NCBI GenBank assembly: GCA_035236585.1
Contig: CP141132.1
Coordinates: forward strand, 20,807,945-20,871,944
Direction: 5' to 3'
DNA: 64,000 nt
DNA from: Warburgia ugandensis
Lineage: Eukaryota; Streptophyta; Magnoliopsida; Canellales; Canellaceae
Below the pieces are notes generated by a model that worked only from the letters and a program-made list of their open reading frames with translations, did no database searches and had not been told where the DNA came from. Every line of letters starts with the position of its first letter. The first letter of the stretch is position 1. This document shows positions 35,387 to 49,469 of this stretch, one piece after another. Made by a program: the position numbers and the translations under genes.

Positions 35387-36804
35387 TCATCCCATCCACC
35401 TAGACTTGCTATTTCCAAGGGCCTCAATGATTTTTGAAGGGGGAGATTCCTTCTCCTAAAAAATGGCATCTCCCCACCTCAATACAATAAAAAAGGAAAC
35501 CACTTGGTACCTCGTGAAAACCCTAGCTAACCATCCATCCTAGCCATCCAATTCTCTTTATTTTCCATCCCCACCCTACCTTAACCTGGTGACACCCTAT
35601 TAAACTTAGGAAACAAAACATAAAGGTCCAAAAGGGATTTAACAAAGGGAACTTTTGAAGGAAGAAAATAACCCCTCCTCCAAAGTGAGGAGGCATCCTC
35701 TTCCTTTCGTTCTCCTGTTACCTCTTTGCATTCAAGGATTTTCTCTTATGGTGGCTGCAATCTCTCCTAATGTACCATGCATGAGTCCAAGGTTATATTC
35801 CTTAGTTCTTCAATTAAAGGTTAGTTGGCTCCTTTGTGATCTCTCTCTTTGTTTGGTCTTTATTTCCATTGTTGCTTTGTTTAATGATTTTCCATTCCCT
35901 TAGTTCCTCGTGCTTGTTTATATAAGATCCAAGTTTACTTTTCCCTTGAAGTGACTTCCATGGGAAAGCCACATTGAATCTATCCCTTTTCCTTGTTTTT
36001 AGTTGCCATTAGATCGTCTTTATTTTCATAGAAATCCCTCCTTGTTTTCCTTAGTGTTACTTATGCTTTGCCTTTAGGTTCTAGTGTTTTTTTATCTTAA
36101 TTTCTATTTGTGCTTATTCATGATTGATGTTGGAATATTGAAGAAGGTTTAACTTGTAGTTTTGCATTGCGTAAGATCAAGTAGCATTCATTGTAATAGG
36201 ACATAATTTTCAAATTTGGGTTACATGTATTGTGGGCTTTATGCTGATTGATTTTAATGTAATTCAATAAAGTTAATTGGAGTTTTCAATTCATACTTGT
36301 GTCCACCAGTTATTAGTCTTATTCTTGAATTTTTCTTGCATTAGAATTGTTTAATTCCATGGTTTTCATGTTTTAATAAGTGAATGATTTATATAGCACG
36401 ATGCTTTAATTTCCAGAACCATACACTTTATGTTCACTTGAATTTTTAAGATCCCAATTAGATTATTATTTAATTGATACTTGAGTAAGATTGCATGCAT
36501 TAGGTTTTCAAAGTAGTTAATTAGATTCATCCCTACCCAATGAATCATGCATACCATTCCATGGTTACACGCATGATACTTGGGTAGTTTTCTTTTCTTT
36601 GACTAATTAGTAATTACTTTCATTAAATTTATTATTTAGTTGTGGTTTGGTTTAGATTTAATTGTTTATAAGTTGGATCTTACTTTAGTTTCTAAATTCT
36701 TAGTTTAGGAAAGTTTCAAATTTAGAAAATTTTCATTTAGGAAAGTTTTATTTTTAGAAACAGTGTTTTAGAAAAGTTTTTAAGTTTAGCATGTTTACCT
36801 TTAT

Positions 36805-36986
36805 CTTGAAGGGGAGCCTTGGAGCAACAATAAAAGTTGTCATCATGTGACCTTGAGGTCATGGGTTCAAGGTATGGAAATAGCCTCTTGCAAAATGCAA
36901 GGTAAGGTTGTGTACTTTTAGCCCTTGTGGTCTGCCCCTTCCCTGGACCCCACATAGGTGGGAGCTTTGTGCACTGTGGCTGCCCC
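36805..36986 (+). mobile_element. Au-type SINE (tRNA-derived)
   Basis: From GGGGAGCCTTGGAGCAACAA (36811) to GTGGCTGCCC the text follows the plant Au SINE. It has an A-box-like start, a B-box-like GGTCATGGGTTCAAGG near 36857-36872, the GCCTCTTGCA...AATGCA stretch, CCCTTGTGGTC, and CCCTTCCCTGGACCCCACA before the tail. It is flanked by 14-bp direct repeats, ATGTTTACCTTTAT (36791-36804) and ATGTTTGCCTTTAT (36987-37000), differing at one site. SINEs are pol III transcribed and mobilised by LINE enzymes. It inserted into the 3' LTR after the element landed, since the 5' LTR lacks it. Confidence 0.92.
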
Positions 36987-37065
36987 ATGTTTGCCTTTAT
37001 GTTGCATGAATTATGACATTTGATTCATGCAATTACTAGTTTTAACTTAAAATCACAACATACAC

Positions 37066-40000
37066 CAATAAACACTCACCTTAGAATAAAGATAATATTA
37101 TAGTCCTTCATATTTGTAGATGGGTAATAATGAGAATGCATATGTAAATAGCACTAATAGTCAACATACTGAGTTCAAGTTTAATTACAACATGTACATT
37201 CAATAATAAAACATCTATAGTTACAAGTATAGTAGAAATAAACAATGATCTCAATATGGCATAATTAACATAATGCTAGAAAAAGTCCAAATAACAGTTT
37301 AAATCAAATTATGAAATAAAACCTGGATCAATAAATCCTTGATAATGAAAAGCATAATGCAAGATGCTCTAATGAAAAAATAGTAATGATTTCACAATCA
37401 TGTGGGATAAATCAAGAAAATACCTATATGTATCATACTGAGCGACAATTTAGTCCTGTCACAAGGAGACTGGCACACTTATCCTACTAGTAGAGGCCTC
37501 CATGCAGGTCCAATAATCTTGGACCATCAATAACTCATCTCATAATATCCATGTCGCCTGGACATCAAACACATCTCCTACACTATCCAACTCTCCTCAA
37601 AATTAATCACACCTACCATACCATCGAACTCTCCTAGACATCAATCACACCTCCCATACTATCCAACTCTCCTAGACATCAATTGGCCTTATAGCTACTC
37701 AATAAGAACATGCCTCAGGGTTTGCCTACTTGAGTTGGTGTCGAGCACTTTTCCCTCAGTACCAAATCAAAACTTCATAGGTCTTATAGCATCTCTAAGA
37801 GTGCTAGCCTTGAAAACTTCTATTAAAGAGTTAAATCAAATCTTAAACCAAGTATAGCTTGAATACAGAAAAGTTCAAGTTTTCACACATTCTTATCCAT
37901 AAATATGCATTCTCAAATGATTTCAAAGTGCAAGGCTTTCCATATGTGGTGTCATGATTCATGCATCCTCACAAACAAAACCAAGTCCTACAAATAGTAG
38001 ATTCATAGCCATTTTCCACATGTCCTCATTTCATACTTATAGTCATGAGAAAGTCTAAAAGAAAAAGCATGAATCTAAATATTACATGTTTCCTACACTT
38101 CCATGTACAATCATAAATGAAACAATTTGGAATTTTATCAATGAAACTATATAATTCAAGTAACCATAGTATAATACACAAAAACACTTGTTGGCTGGTT
38201 CACATACATGCCTTAAATATACTTTAACTCATTCCACTACCTAAGTGTGCATTAGATATTTATCTTAACAAAATACTCAAACTAGCTTTGAGAGTATGCA
38301 TTAATTGGTTTGGAGGTTAAGGTAATTTAGTGAAAGTTCCTTGTATTTCCTATGTTAAGTGTTTTCATGCCTTCATTATAGAGTTAGTATTTTGGTGTAG
38401 TTACTCCTAAGCTGAATCCCCAAACACATAAGATGTTTAGTTAGAGATCAAATGTGCTTGATTAGTTTTCCTCAACAACCTAACTTTAGGTTATTCCTCC
38501 TTATGACTCATTTTTTTTTAAAAGACTATGTGCTAGTCATCCATTTCCAATTTTTTCTTGTGACTTTGTAGTAAACACAAAGGAAATATATTCTAGGCAT
38601 TTGAATTCTATTTTGAATAGTGGTAATACGCACTAAAAATTTTATGACTTTTGGATGAGTTTCCCATGGGCTATTGGCTTATGATGTTCCCTCTTTATAC
38701 TTCAACCACCCTAGGCATTCAAGTCCCCTACGCAAGCATACATTTCCTTGTTAACCACAGCCATATTACATTAGTTATAAGGTGAAAATTTGTGCAGAAA
38801 TCTACAGGCAGTAGCTTTGAATTCATCACCATTATACTATGGGTATTTGCCTCCAATTAACCCATAGAAAGCCTACACACATTCCCAATAACCTCCACTA
38901 CCCTCCAACCACAAGAAAAAAAGAAATGGCTGGCTCATATAAGCATCTTAGGAAGTCAATTTTTTGTAGAGATCTATAGAAAATAGTAGCAATTCTCTAT
39001 GCACTTCTCTTCATTCAACCACCTAGGTAAAGGAAACATCCAACATTCCATGATACATTCATGAGCAACAAAAGGAAACATAAAAATTCTTGTTGTTTCT
39101 AGGTTTTAGTTGACTAATTACCTCCCCAAAACAACACTAAGAATTAGGTGTCAACTTCCTTGTGTTGAAGACTAGAAATTCAGGTCTAGTTCCAAAGTTA
39201 TGTTCTAGCATGAGTTTACCAAAAAACCTCTCCAAATCATCATTCAAACATCCTCCATACATTCCATTGAAGTCACATCAATTATATATCCGTTCCCATT
39301 AAAATTTTATAAAGGAAAAATGAATGACTTGAGCATAGTATGCAGAGAAATTGAGTTTTACCAAATGCTAGAACACGGAATTTTGGAGTATGCTCCACTT
39401 ATACCTAACATAATATCTTAAGTCATTATAAAATGAAATTTTTGTATGCAATTAGCATGGACCCAAATGAGATTTGAATCCCAAGTATAATAGGTATAAC
39501 ATGAAAAACTGAAATTTGTTGGGAAACCCAAAACTAGTATTTTCTAAGGCAATTCAATGAACCTATTACTTTAGTTGCTTGAATCATGCTAGAATACATT
39601 TATGTTAATTAAATAGAGATATCCATAGTGTTACTTAAAAAAATAAATAAATTTCATGTATAAGGTTCTTAAAGCTGAGATTCATCAATTAAGTTAGAAA
39701 TCAAGGCTTTTAGCATAGACTGTCATACCTATTGATTTTCTAGCATAATCCATCCAATAAATTTTTTTAATAAGTAATTAGAGAAGACACCTATGGTGTT
39801 TTTAAAAAATCATTCCAATATAACATAAAGCTTGTAAAAACTAGGATTTACCGATAATTAGGAACTATAATTCCCTAGGGCATAACTTCTGATGTGGTAC
39901 TTTGATGGCTTGGATTATTTAATAGATATCAAGCAAGAAACAACTGAAGACTGTCCATCTGCAATGTCAAGAAAATTTTATGCATAACATGTAAAGTTTA

Positions 40001-41489
40001 AGCAACTGAGATTCACAAAAATAACTTAGAACAGAAATTTGCTAACGTATAGAACATATGACCCTTGTTGGGTACAATTCTTGGGTCACACTACCATACC
40101 CTTGTTGTTGATTAAGAACCCCTCTTTTTCCTCTTCTTTCTAACAGATTCAAACCAACTCATATTTCCCTCAAGTAATGGCCTTCAAGATCAATTTTTTT
40201 TTATGGGTTTTCATTTCAAAATTCACCTTCTTAGTTAGGATAAAAGTCAAATTCATGCCAAGCTTTCAATGATTCAATCTTCAATCCTCCTTGCAACCTC
40301 CAAGCATAATATGTATGGTGATGAAGAGGGAACAACCTTGGTTTTTGGTTTAAGGTGTTCTTAATTACAACTTAGGGAAATAACAAGGATTTTTAAGCAT
40401 GTTAACTTAGCGCTCATAAGTTCCACATGACTTGGGCTAGTTTCATGAGTGTAAAACCAGCCCCTATGTGATTTCTCCTTCCTACCCTCATTAGGTTAAT
40501 GTTTTGACTATTTCACTCATACCCTACTTTATTAAGACATGATCTATTGTACTCTAATTCCTTGCCTAATTTTGAAGTATTTTATACACCTTATTGATAG
40601 TTAAGTGATCTCTTAAATGTATTTGTCTAGAAATTAGAATGGATTAATGCATTGAACCATTGAACCATTAAGAAACTATGGTAAAAAAGAAGTGAAAGCA
40701 TGAATAAAAATGCTCCATATATATATATATATATGTTAACTTCCATATGTATAATTTGATATTTAAATGATCATTAGTATTACAGAAGGACACATGTTGC
40801 TGTTCCTGATCTTCTTTAATAGTAAAATTGTAGCTATCTTATGAGTGAGGTATAGAGGTCTGGGGAGGTAGTATTGAACCTCCTAGAGTCCCTATGTATC
40901 TCCATCTTTTTTTTTTTATCATGTAGCTCTGCTTTTGACTTTTGGAATGCCTCCTCGTCATCAGGTGTGAGTAGTTTTCCACAAAACCATAGCCTTGGCA
41001 CCTTACTCGGTAGGGTGCTCCTTGTTATTACCCTAATCCCTATTTAGGATGTCAATTTGCACCAATGCTACTTAAAATAGGTTTTTTCTATATATTTTAT
41101 TATAAGGACATGATCAATTTTGTCAATTAATGTATAAAATTCAGGCAATTCAAGGGTAGACATGTGCAACCACTTACAATACAAGAATCAACTTCTGAAT
41201 TAACTTTTTTTTTTGAAGGTTTGGGCATTATGACCCATTGAATGTGCCATCTTCTAGAGGATGGTGAGATCAATGGCATCCATAGTTACAACTTTCTTTT
41301 GCTGTTAAGTGTGACACTATAGTCAGGTAATGGAATATGTATAATTTAAAAGATATACTCTCATGGATACTTACATCATGTTCTTCAAATCTAGTGTAGA
41401 GAGGTGGTGGTGATATTATTGGTCACATGTACGTTTCTTCCTTTCATACTCCTTGCTTACACATATGATGCATAAGTAATTAAACATAA
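37066..41489. other. Unassigned repeat-like region
   Basis: About 4.4 kb of AT-rich sequence with no credible coding frame, primer site or LTR ends that I could fix. It probably holds decayed LTR material. Recognisable items are a tandem repeat of roughly 37 bp (37562-37683), an AT microsatellite (about 40717-40734) and short poly-T runs. It lies between the TSD of the element ending at 37060 and the first sequence homologous to the Athila leader. Confidence 0.5.
37562..37683 (+). repeat. Minisatellite, about 37-38 bp unit, roughly 3 copies
   Basis: Units of the form CATCAATCACACCTCCCATA followed by CTATCCAACTCTCCTAGA, with the copies diverging from each other. Confidence 0.8.
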
Positions 41490-42443
41490 TTAGTTGTAAT
41501 AATATAGGGCAAGTGTGGGGTATGGTGTCACACACTTGATCTTCATAAAAAACCCCACTATAAGATTCTCTCACTCTCTTTTATTTTGTTAGTGTAGTTG
41601 TACTTAGTGTAGCTGCATATTGGTTGATAGTATAAGTCATATAGTTTAGTGTCATTCATTATAACTATTGCATCTTACTTAGGGTTTTTCATTAGATTGC
41701 ACATATTTAATAAAGTTTATTTTTTTGGATAGCACATAGGTAGGCATTAGTTTCCCTTTCCTTGTGTTGTATTTCACATTTACTACTTTATGGTGGATGG
41801 AACACATTGTTAGTAAGGGCCCCATAGAAACCCATGCAAGATAAGGACTAAATTTCATCACGAGATCCTTGACTCACTTATGTAATCAAATCAATTCCTT
41901 GTATGTTTGTGATCCTAGCCTTTAAAAGCCTAATTTAAAATTAAATAGTGAGAGACTTAAGGATTCAATCTTCTAGGACCCTCTTTTAAAGAGGAGATCT
42001 ATTATGGCTCCAGTGGCATCTAACCATCATGGTTATAGTGGGTATCCAAAACCCAAGTGATTTTTCCATGCCTTTCATTGATGGTTGTTGAGGACTAAAC
42101 ACCTCCTTCCATGAGAATTGCATTAACCACTTTAGTGAAGAACCTAACTTGTAAGTAGTAGTCGAGCCTGGATAAAAGGAGGAGATGTCTAGATTTAAGT
42201 CTAAAAGCTACCACTCTGTACATTAGAAAAGATTATGAAAATAACTCGCTAGCATTATGGATTGATTGATTGTGCATCATATATGGTTAGGGAGTCACAT
42301 TTAGATTTAGGTTGCATCATTTAGACAAGATTTCATTTTAGTGCCTTCAAGGTCATTGATCCCAAAACACTGAGTAAGTATCATTAGATCCTAAAATTGG
42401 AAGTACCCATAAGTAAGGGGTAAGAAATCAAATTCCTAACCCC

Positions 42444-43499
<1,056 letters not shown>

Positions 43500-43910
43500 T
43501 GTAATGCCCGAGCAATTTACGCTATTTTTAACAAAAATTGGACATTTTATGGAAAATAAACTGTGTTGAATGTTTCACTTTATTTAAAATAGTAAACAAA
43601 GGAATTTTTAAGGAAACTTGGTACCATTAGATTCTACTCAAAAAATGGAATCCAACGCCTCAAAAATCACCCAAAACAGAGTTCGTATGAAGAAGTTATA
43701 GTCGTTTAAAGATAGGGGTATTTTTGGAGATTAAACAGAAAAACGAAAAAAACGAAAAAGGACGAAAAACACAGGGGGCCGTTTTGATAACGGCACCCCT
43801 GTCGTCTTCAACCTCAAGAACCCTCCATAAACCCTAAATCCCAATTTTTCTAGAGAGATCTGCCACCGCCATGGCAGCACCGCCATTGAGGGGCACTGCC
43901 TTCACCTCTC

Positions 43911-43918
43911 TATAAAAA
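43911..43918 (+). promoter_or_regulatory. LTR TATA box, solo LTR copy 2
   Basis: TATAAAAA after CACCTCTC, aligned with 3896-3903 of copy 1; the CCCCTCTCCAAAAACA stretch follows in both. Confidence 0.7.
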
Positions 43919-44166
43919 CCCCAACTCCCCCTCTCCAAAAACACAAGTTTTTCGGCGTTTTTCCAATCGTTTGAGACTGGGGTTTCCAGAAAAAACCGGA
44001 AACCCATCTCTCTGTGTTTTCCGGCAATGGCCAGGCCAAGTCTGGCCAGCCATCCCTTTGCCATTCCCCTCTCTTCCCTTTCCGATCTTGGTATGGGGGT
44101 TTCCTCTTCACGAAATTCCGATGGCATGGGGTTTTCAAAACCGGAACAGAGGAAGACCAGGCTGCC

Positions 44167-44174
44167 CAGGTAAG
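44167..44174 (+). other. Candidate splice donor in solo LTR copy 2
   Basis: CAG/GTAAGC about 255 bp after the TATA box, in the same place as the donor in copy 1. Confidence 0.45.
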
Positions 44175-46302
44175 CTGTCCTTCACTTCCACTTCCCCAAG
44201 TAAAAACCAGGTCGGACCTAGCATTTTCTAGCCGAAAATTGCAGAACCCAGGACCGGACCGACGAGGGAGACGGTCTTGGGCATGGTGCATGATGCACAC
44301 CTGACTGAGCCCATGGACGGACCCTAAGCACACCACAGTGCACGAGGGCATGCGACTGTGTATGGGCATAGCCTCGGTGCATCCTAGGCACAATCCAGGC
44401 TTGACCAGGACGCATGGGTGGCCCGGGAGCCAAGGCACATTTCAACTACGCTAAGGTGTGTTCGCGTGAGGTCATCCAGGACGCGCGTCATAGCATGTCA
44501 CTTAGGCATGCTTGTGCACATGCGAACACTGTGCCAGGTATGGCCTTCGGGTACGTGTGCAACATGGGGCACGGGTCCTAGCTCGACCAGGATGCATGGG
44601 GTGCCTTGGGAGCTGAGATGCACCATGCTACAAGGTGCGTCCGTGTGATGATGCACGTCATAGTGCGTCACTTGAGCATGCATGTGCGTGTGCAAAACGG
44701 GGTCTATGGCACGGCCTTTAGGCACACACGCATGTGAGGTGGTCGCAATGCAACCAGGATGCACGAGTGTCTTGGGAACTAGGACCCAATGAGACTTTAA
44801 AAATTAGGATTAAAGGATAAATTATAGAGTTTAACTATTGGAAAGTAGATCCATGTCATAGGATCTAGCCTGGCAATGAATTAGGCAAGGACCATTGACC
44901 CTAAACAGCAGATTTAGCGGTCTAATAGATTAAAATTAATAAGGACTCCTTGTATCCATTCATACCTAGGAGTTTATAAATGAGACCCAGGGACGGGTTG
45001 AGTGCTAAAGGACGCGACTCCAGGAGACTTTGAGGTAGGTGCTCTATCGCTACTAGACTTTTAAAAAGAGCCATGATTGTTTTGAGATTGCATGTTTTAA
45101 GTATACGTATATGACTTGTTTAGCATGACTTATTTGATGACTTGTTTAGCATATAAATGAATTCAGTATGCATAGGATAAAAACATTATGCATAGACATG
45201 CTTTGCAAATAATTATATTGCATGATTTGTGAGCATTGCGTTCTTGCAAAATTGCATGTCCTTGAGGGTTACCAAAAGACGCTGGGTAGGCAGTTGTGAG
45301 GGACCCAAAGAGGACAGGTTTTGAAAAGATGTTTTTGGCTTGTTTGATCGTACATGATTTGGGTTAATAAGCTCGTGGGCGCTGTGCTGAGAGGTCTGGG
45401 GTGGCCTCCCATCCTCTACCACTATTAGGTGGATGGGTACCACGCCCAAAAAGGGCATGTCCTTGCTTCGACTGCATGTGGTACAGGGGGCTACCACTGG
45501 TGTCATGGCACTGGGTCGAAGTGTCATATGCCTCGTGGAGGTATATGATCCTGTGTCCCTAGGTACCCGGGGACCACATGGCGGTGAGGTCGTGGGCATA
45601 GTTGGACCCTATGGTTTGAGGATTTATGTGCATTGGATATGGCATGACATGAGGTTGGTCGACCATACCATATATCCATGAGTTGGATTCAGTGGGGCAT
45701 CTTGTGCACACCATTATGTTATGATATATAGATGATACTTTCAACTTGGATTATGAGATTCTTTAATTGTCAGTATTTCAATTCGACAGTGGTTTGTAAT
45801 ATCGGTATTGAACATGGTTGTTCGAACATGCACATGTTTTAAGGAGCATATGATTTTAAACATAGCATACATTGCAAAACGAGTAGTGATAGACTCCTAC
45901 TGAGTATAATATATACTCACCCTATCCTTAACATTTTTCAGGATAGTTCCACTCACAAATAGAAGATGTCTCAGGAGATATTAGTGTTATGAGCAAGTGA
46001 ATCAAATAGGAGACAATTATACATGTAAGTAAACTCCCAACCCTTTGGACATGTATTTGTATTTATTTACAATTGGGCTGTGTGTTGTGAATGGATAGAC
46101 CTGGGGAAAATATTTATGATTTTTGAAGTTTTTCAAGAACTACTTTGATTGTTGTGAAAGCAAATGACACTCGGGGTTTTCAAATTGAATTTCAAATAAA
46201 AGAATTTTTCGCTGCGTTGCATTGTTTTTTTCAAATAGGGATCCCGCCTTAGGAATTTAGATTTTTCATTTAAAAATGAATGAGAAAACCCAGGTCATCA
46301 CA

Positions 46303-46900
46303 CTAAGACCTATAATCTAGGATGGCCTAGACATCCTTACTTGTCATGGTCTAAGAATAATTACTAAGGAGGTCCATATATGAACCCCCTACACAAAACT
46401 TTCCTAAATCTTTAAATCCCCTGTAGCCATTGGATTTCTTCTTCCTCAACAACCAAGAAACCATAAGCTGAGGACAATATGGAGTTTCTCCTTAAGAAAC
46501 AAGAGGAGACTAATAAGGCCTTACACTATATCCAGAATGAGAGTAGACTGAGATCAACCGTAAATTCCTAAGCTATTGCAAAATTAGAAATGCAATTGAG
46601 CTATTTGGCTACTACATTTAATGATAGAGAAAAGGGACAGTTTCCTAGTTAGCCAATTCCAAACCATAAGGGACAATTTGAAATAAGGTCCAGTTCACAC
46701 AAACAAAGACCCCATGAGCAAGCAAAGTCTACCACTATCCTTAGGAGTGGCTATTAGGTTGATAATAAACTAGGGTAGACTAAGGAAAACTTAGAGGAGA
46801 ATGAACTAGCTAAAACACAGAAAAAGGAGAAGACAGAAGTTTCCCATTCCATTTGAGACTATAATGGAGGCACTGTATGTGCCTAAAGACCCATTCCTTC
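46303..46900 (+). pseudogene. Athila gag, C-terminal part
   Basis: Directly after the TSD the frame reads TYNLGWPRHPYLSWSKNNY, the YNPGWRNHPNFSWRN-like block found downstream of the zinc knuckle in Athila Gag. Stops and shifts follow, then scattered Gln/Glu-rich remnants. Because the solo LTR's 5-bp TSD lies at the junction, gag was already present when the LTR inserted. Confidence 0.8.
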
Positions 46901-47089
46901 AGTTCTTCAATAAGGCGAAGAAAGGAAGCAATTTCAATTAGCTAATGGATGTGTTTAAACATGTGCAAATAAATATTCCATTACTTAATGCTATTGAAGA
47001 CATTGCTACTTGTGCCAAATTTCTTAAAGAGCTTTGCACACAAAAGCACAAGCTTAATGTGCATAAGAAAGCCTTTCTCACTGAGTAGG

Positions 47090-47600
47090 TAAGCCCTTTG
47101 ATCCCAAATTAGACCCTTCTTAAGTTTAGAGATCTAGTTTGCCCTACCATCTTTTGAGTTATTAGGAATCATGTCATTGATAAGGCACTATTTGATTTAG
47201 GGGTTACTGTTAACCTGTTGCCATTCTCTGTCTATGAGCAACTAGGGATCGATGAACTTAAGCTAACCACTACCACCTCACAATTAGTAGATAGATCAGT
47301 AAAATTTCCTTATGGTATGGTTGTGGATGTTTTAATACAACGGGCCGAGTTTTAGTTTCCTATAGATTTCATTGCCTTGGATACTCAATCTGTGTCAAAC
47401 CCCAGTAGTCAAATCCCAGTCATTCTTGGATGTCCATTTCTAGCAACATCCAATGCCATCATCAATTATAGAAATGGTGTAATGAAATTATCCTTCAGAA
47501 TTGTGAAAGTCAAGCTTAATGTTTTTAATGTCGATCATTAGCATCTGTACCTTGATGATTTATGTGTAGTCAATTTAATTGAAGGTCTACTTCAAGATGC
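47090..47600 (+). pseudogene. Athila aspartic protease (degenerate)
   Basis: The frame includes ALFDLGVTVNLLPFSVYEQL, with DLG where active relatives have DLGAS, so the DxG catalytic signature is altered after the glycine. LVDRSVKFPYGMVVDVLIQ, IPVILGCPFLATSNAIINYR and NGVMKLSF follow, all typical of Athila. There is a stop within the FYFPIDF-like segment. The protease matures Gag-Pol; RT follows after a variable linker. Confidence 0.85.
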
Positions 47601-47939
47601 TAATCAACCATCGTCTATTCGAGACCCACTTGAGGCATGTATAAAACAATTTAATTGTGGTGTCGATATAGACCAGTCCATTGATCAGGTAAATACTCTT
47701 CACGTTGCACTTATAATGGATACCTCCAAATGGAGTCCTCTAATAGAACCTCTTCCTCTTTCAGATTCTGTCTCAGTACCATTAGTTGAAAAACCACCTA
47801 CCTTGGTCTTAAGCCATTGCTTGTTAAAGAATTCTTACCTAGGGCTAGATGTAGATCATAAAGAGGAAGGTAAGCTTCTTGATGTTCTTAGATAACATAA
47901 GACAATTTTTGGATTGACCACAAGGAATACTAAGGGATT

Positions 47940-48660
47940 AGCCCTGCTGTGTGTATGCATAGAATTCAGTTAGAAGAAAATTCTAAACCATATAAGGAAA
48001 CACAGAGAAAGCTAAACCCTAATATGAAAGAGGTTGTGAGAGACAAAGTCTTTAAACTCTTAGATGTTGGTGTCAACTACCTTACATCTGGTAGCACTTG
48101 GTTTAGCCAAGTTCAGGTTGTCCCTAAGAAGTTCAAAGTCACAGGAATCCAAAACAAGGACAACGAGTTAGTCCTTACTCACATGACCAGCTGATGAAGA
48201 GTTTGAATAGATTATCTAAAACTAAACTCAGTTACTAGGAAAGACAACTTTCCTCTTCCATTTATAGACCAAATGCTAGAGAGGTTAGCCAGCCATAGTT
48301 ATTATAGCTTTCTTGATGGATACTATGGCTATAAGCAAATCTCCATAGCACCTGAAGACTAAGAGAAGACTGCCTTCACCTACGCTTTTAAGACCTTCGC
48401 TTATCATCATATACCTTTTGGACTCTGTAATACTTTAGCTGCTTTTCGAAGGTGTATGTTGAACATATTTTCTGATATGGTGGATAGGTTTTTATAAGTG
48501 TTTAAGGATGATTTTTCAATATTTTGTTCTTCATTTGATGAATTCCTGTCCGATTTAAAACTTGTCCTTTTAGGTGTTAGGAAAAGAATTTAGTGCTAAA
48601 TTGGAAAAAGAAATGTCATTTCACGGTTAAAAATGTCATTGTTTTAGACCACATCATATC
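47940..48660 (+). pseudogene. Athila reverse transcriptase (degenerate)
   Basis: The open stretch 47949-48194 gives CMHRIQLEENSKPYKETQRK, NPNMKEVVRDKVFKLLDVGV and VQVVPKK. After frame breaks come IDYLKLNSVTRKDNFPLPFI, YSFLDGYYGYKQISIAPED (motif A aspartate), FGLCNTLAAFRRCM and VFKDDFSIF, which keeps the DD pair near 48498-48525. Stops lie at several points, so it is not functional. Confidence 0.9.
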
Positions 48661-49440
48661 ACATAATGGCATAATTGTACAAAGCTAAAGTGGATTAAAT
48701 ATCTAACCTTCTTCCTCTAAGGATGGTGAAGGAAATCAACTAATTTTAAGCTATGCTAGTTTCTATAGACGATTTGCTAAGGACTTCAATAAAATTACTA
48801 AGCTCCTATGTAACTTACCAAGGAAGCAACTTTTGACTTTAATGATGATTGCATGAAAGCATTTGAGTGCCTAAAGTTTGAACTTACTTTTGCACCTACA
48901 ATTTGACCCTTAGATTAGTGTGCATTGTTCAAAATAAGTGTGATGCATTAGACTACACAATCAGGGATGTTTTGGGGTGCATATTGACAAACTCTACCAT
49001 GTGATAGTCCATGTTGTCGAACTCAATTATTCTACTACATAAAAGAGTTGTTGGTAGTTGTCTTTACCTTAGATAAATTCAGACCTTATCTGTTAGAATC
49101 TAAGATCAATGTCTATTTGGATCATCTAGTGTTAAAATACCTTCTTTCTAAGAAGGATGCTTAACCTAGGTTGATATAATGGATCTTATTGCTACATGAA
49201 TTTGATTTAAAAAATCATGATAAGAAAGGTTCCAAAAATATTGTAGTAGATCACTTATCTAAATTAGTTGTGGAGTCTATTATCAAGAATGTGCCTATAA
49301 TAGAAAATTTTCTACATGAACAATTGTTGCACATTCTTGAGTTGCCTTCGTGTGAGAATTTTGTTAGTTATCTTATCACAGGTCAAAATGAGATAGAAAA
49401 AGATTCATTGCTAAGGTCAAGGACTTTACGTGGGACGAAA
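48661..49440 (+). pseudogene. Athila RNase H region (degenerate)
   Basis: Near 49090-49270: INVYLDHLVLKYLLSKKDA, then LLHEFDLKNHDKKGSKNIVV and DHLSKL. This matches the TDHAALKYLLSKKDA and DKKGSENVVADHLSRL blocks of Athila. Upstream text (about 48700-48900) corresponds to the connection domain with many stops. The open frame 49189-49449 covers the end of this domain and the start of the linker to integrase. Confidence 0.85.
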
Positions 49441-49469
49441 CTTGTTTAAGCATTATCTTTATTAGGTTG

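Larger units (their letters stand above)
34345..37060 (+). repeat. 3' LTR of non-autonomous element
   Basis: Runs TGATAAGTGTTTAT...AATCACAACA. It matches the split 5' LTR with many substitutions, so the insertion is old. It carries a SINE (36805-36986), and the roughly 170 bp present at this place in the 5' LTR are gone. Holds a CT repeat, a degenerate stem-loop block and a small intact hairpin CCTCCTC/GAGGAGG near 35677-35696. No genes. Confidence 0.88.
43500..46302 (+). mobile_element. Solo LTR, TGTAACGCCC family, copy 2
   Basis: 2,803 bp, ends TGTAATGCCC...CATCACA, perfect TSD ctaag (43495-43499 and 46303-46307). Closely related to 3505-6252 across most of its length, with the same TATA box and splice donor. 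An internal segment (about 45340-45520) is not related to the matching part of copy 1 (about 5230-5510). Its insertion splits Athila gag. Frames on both strands at 43834-44764 reflect GC-rich composition. Confidence 0.92.

Noticed and set aside
37562-37683. Possible CRISPR-like array
   Set aside because: Plant nuclear context, units adjoin without unique spacers, and the units diverge; it is a minisatellite.
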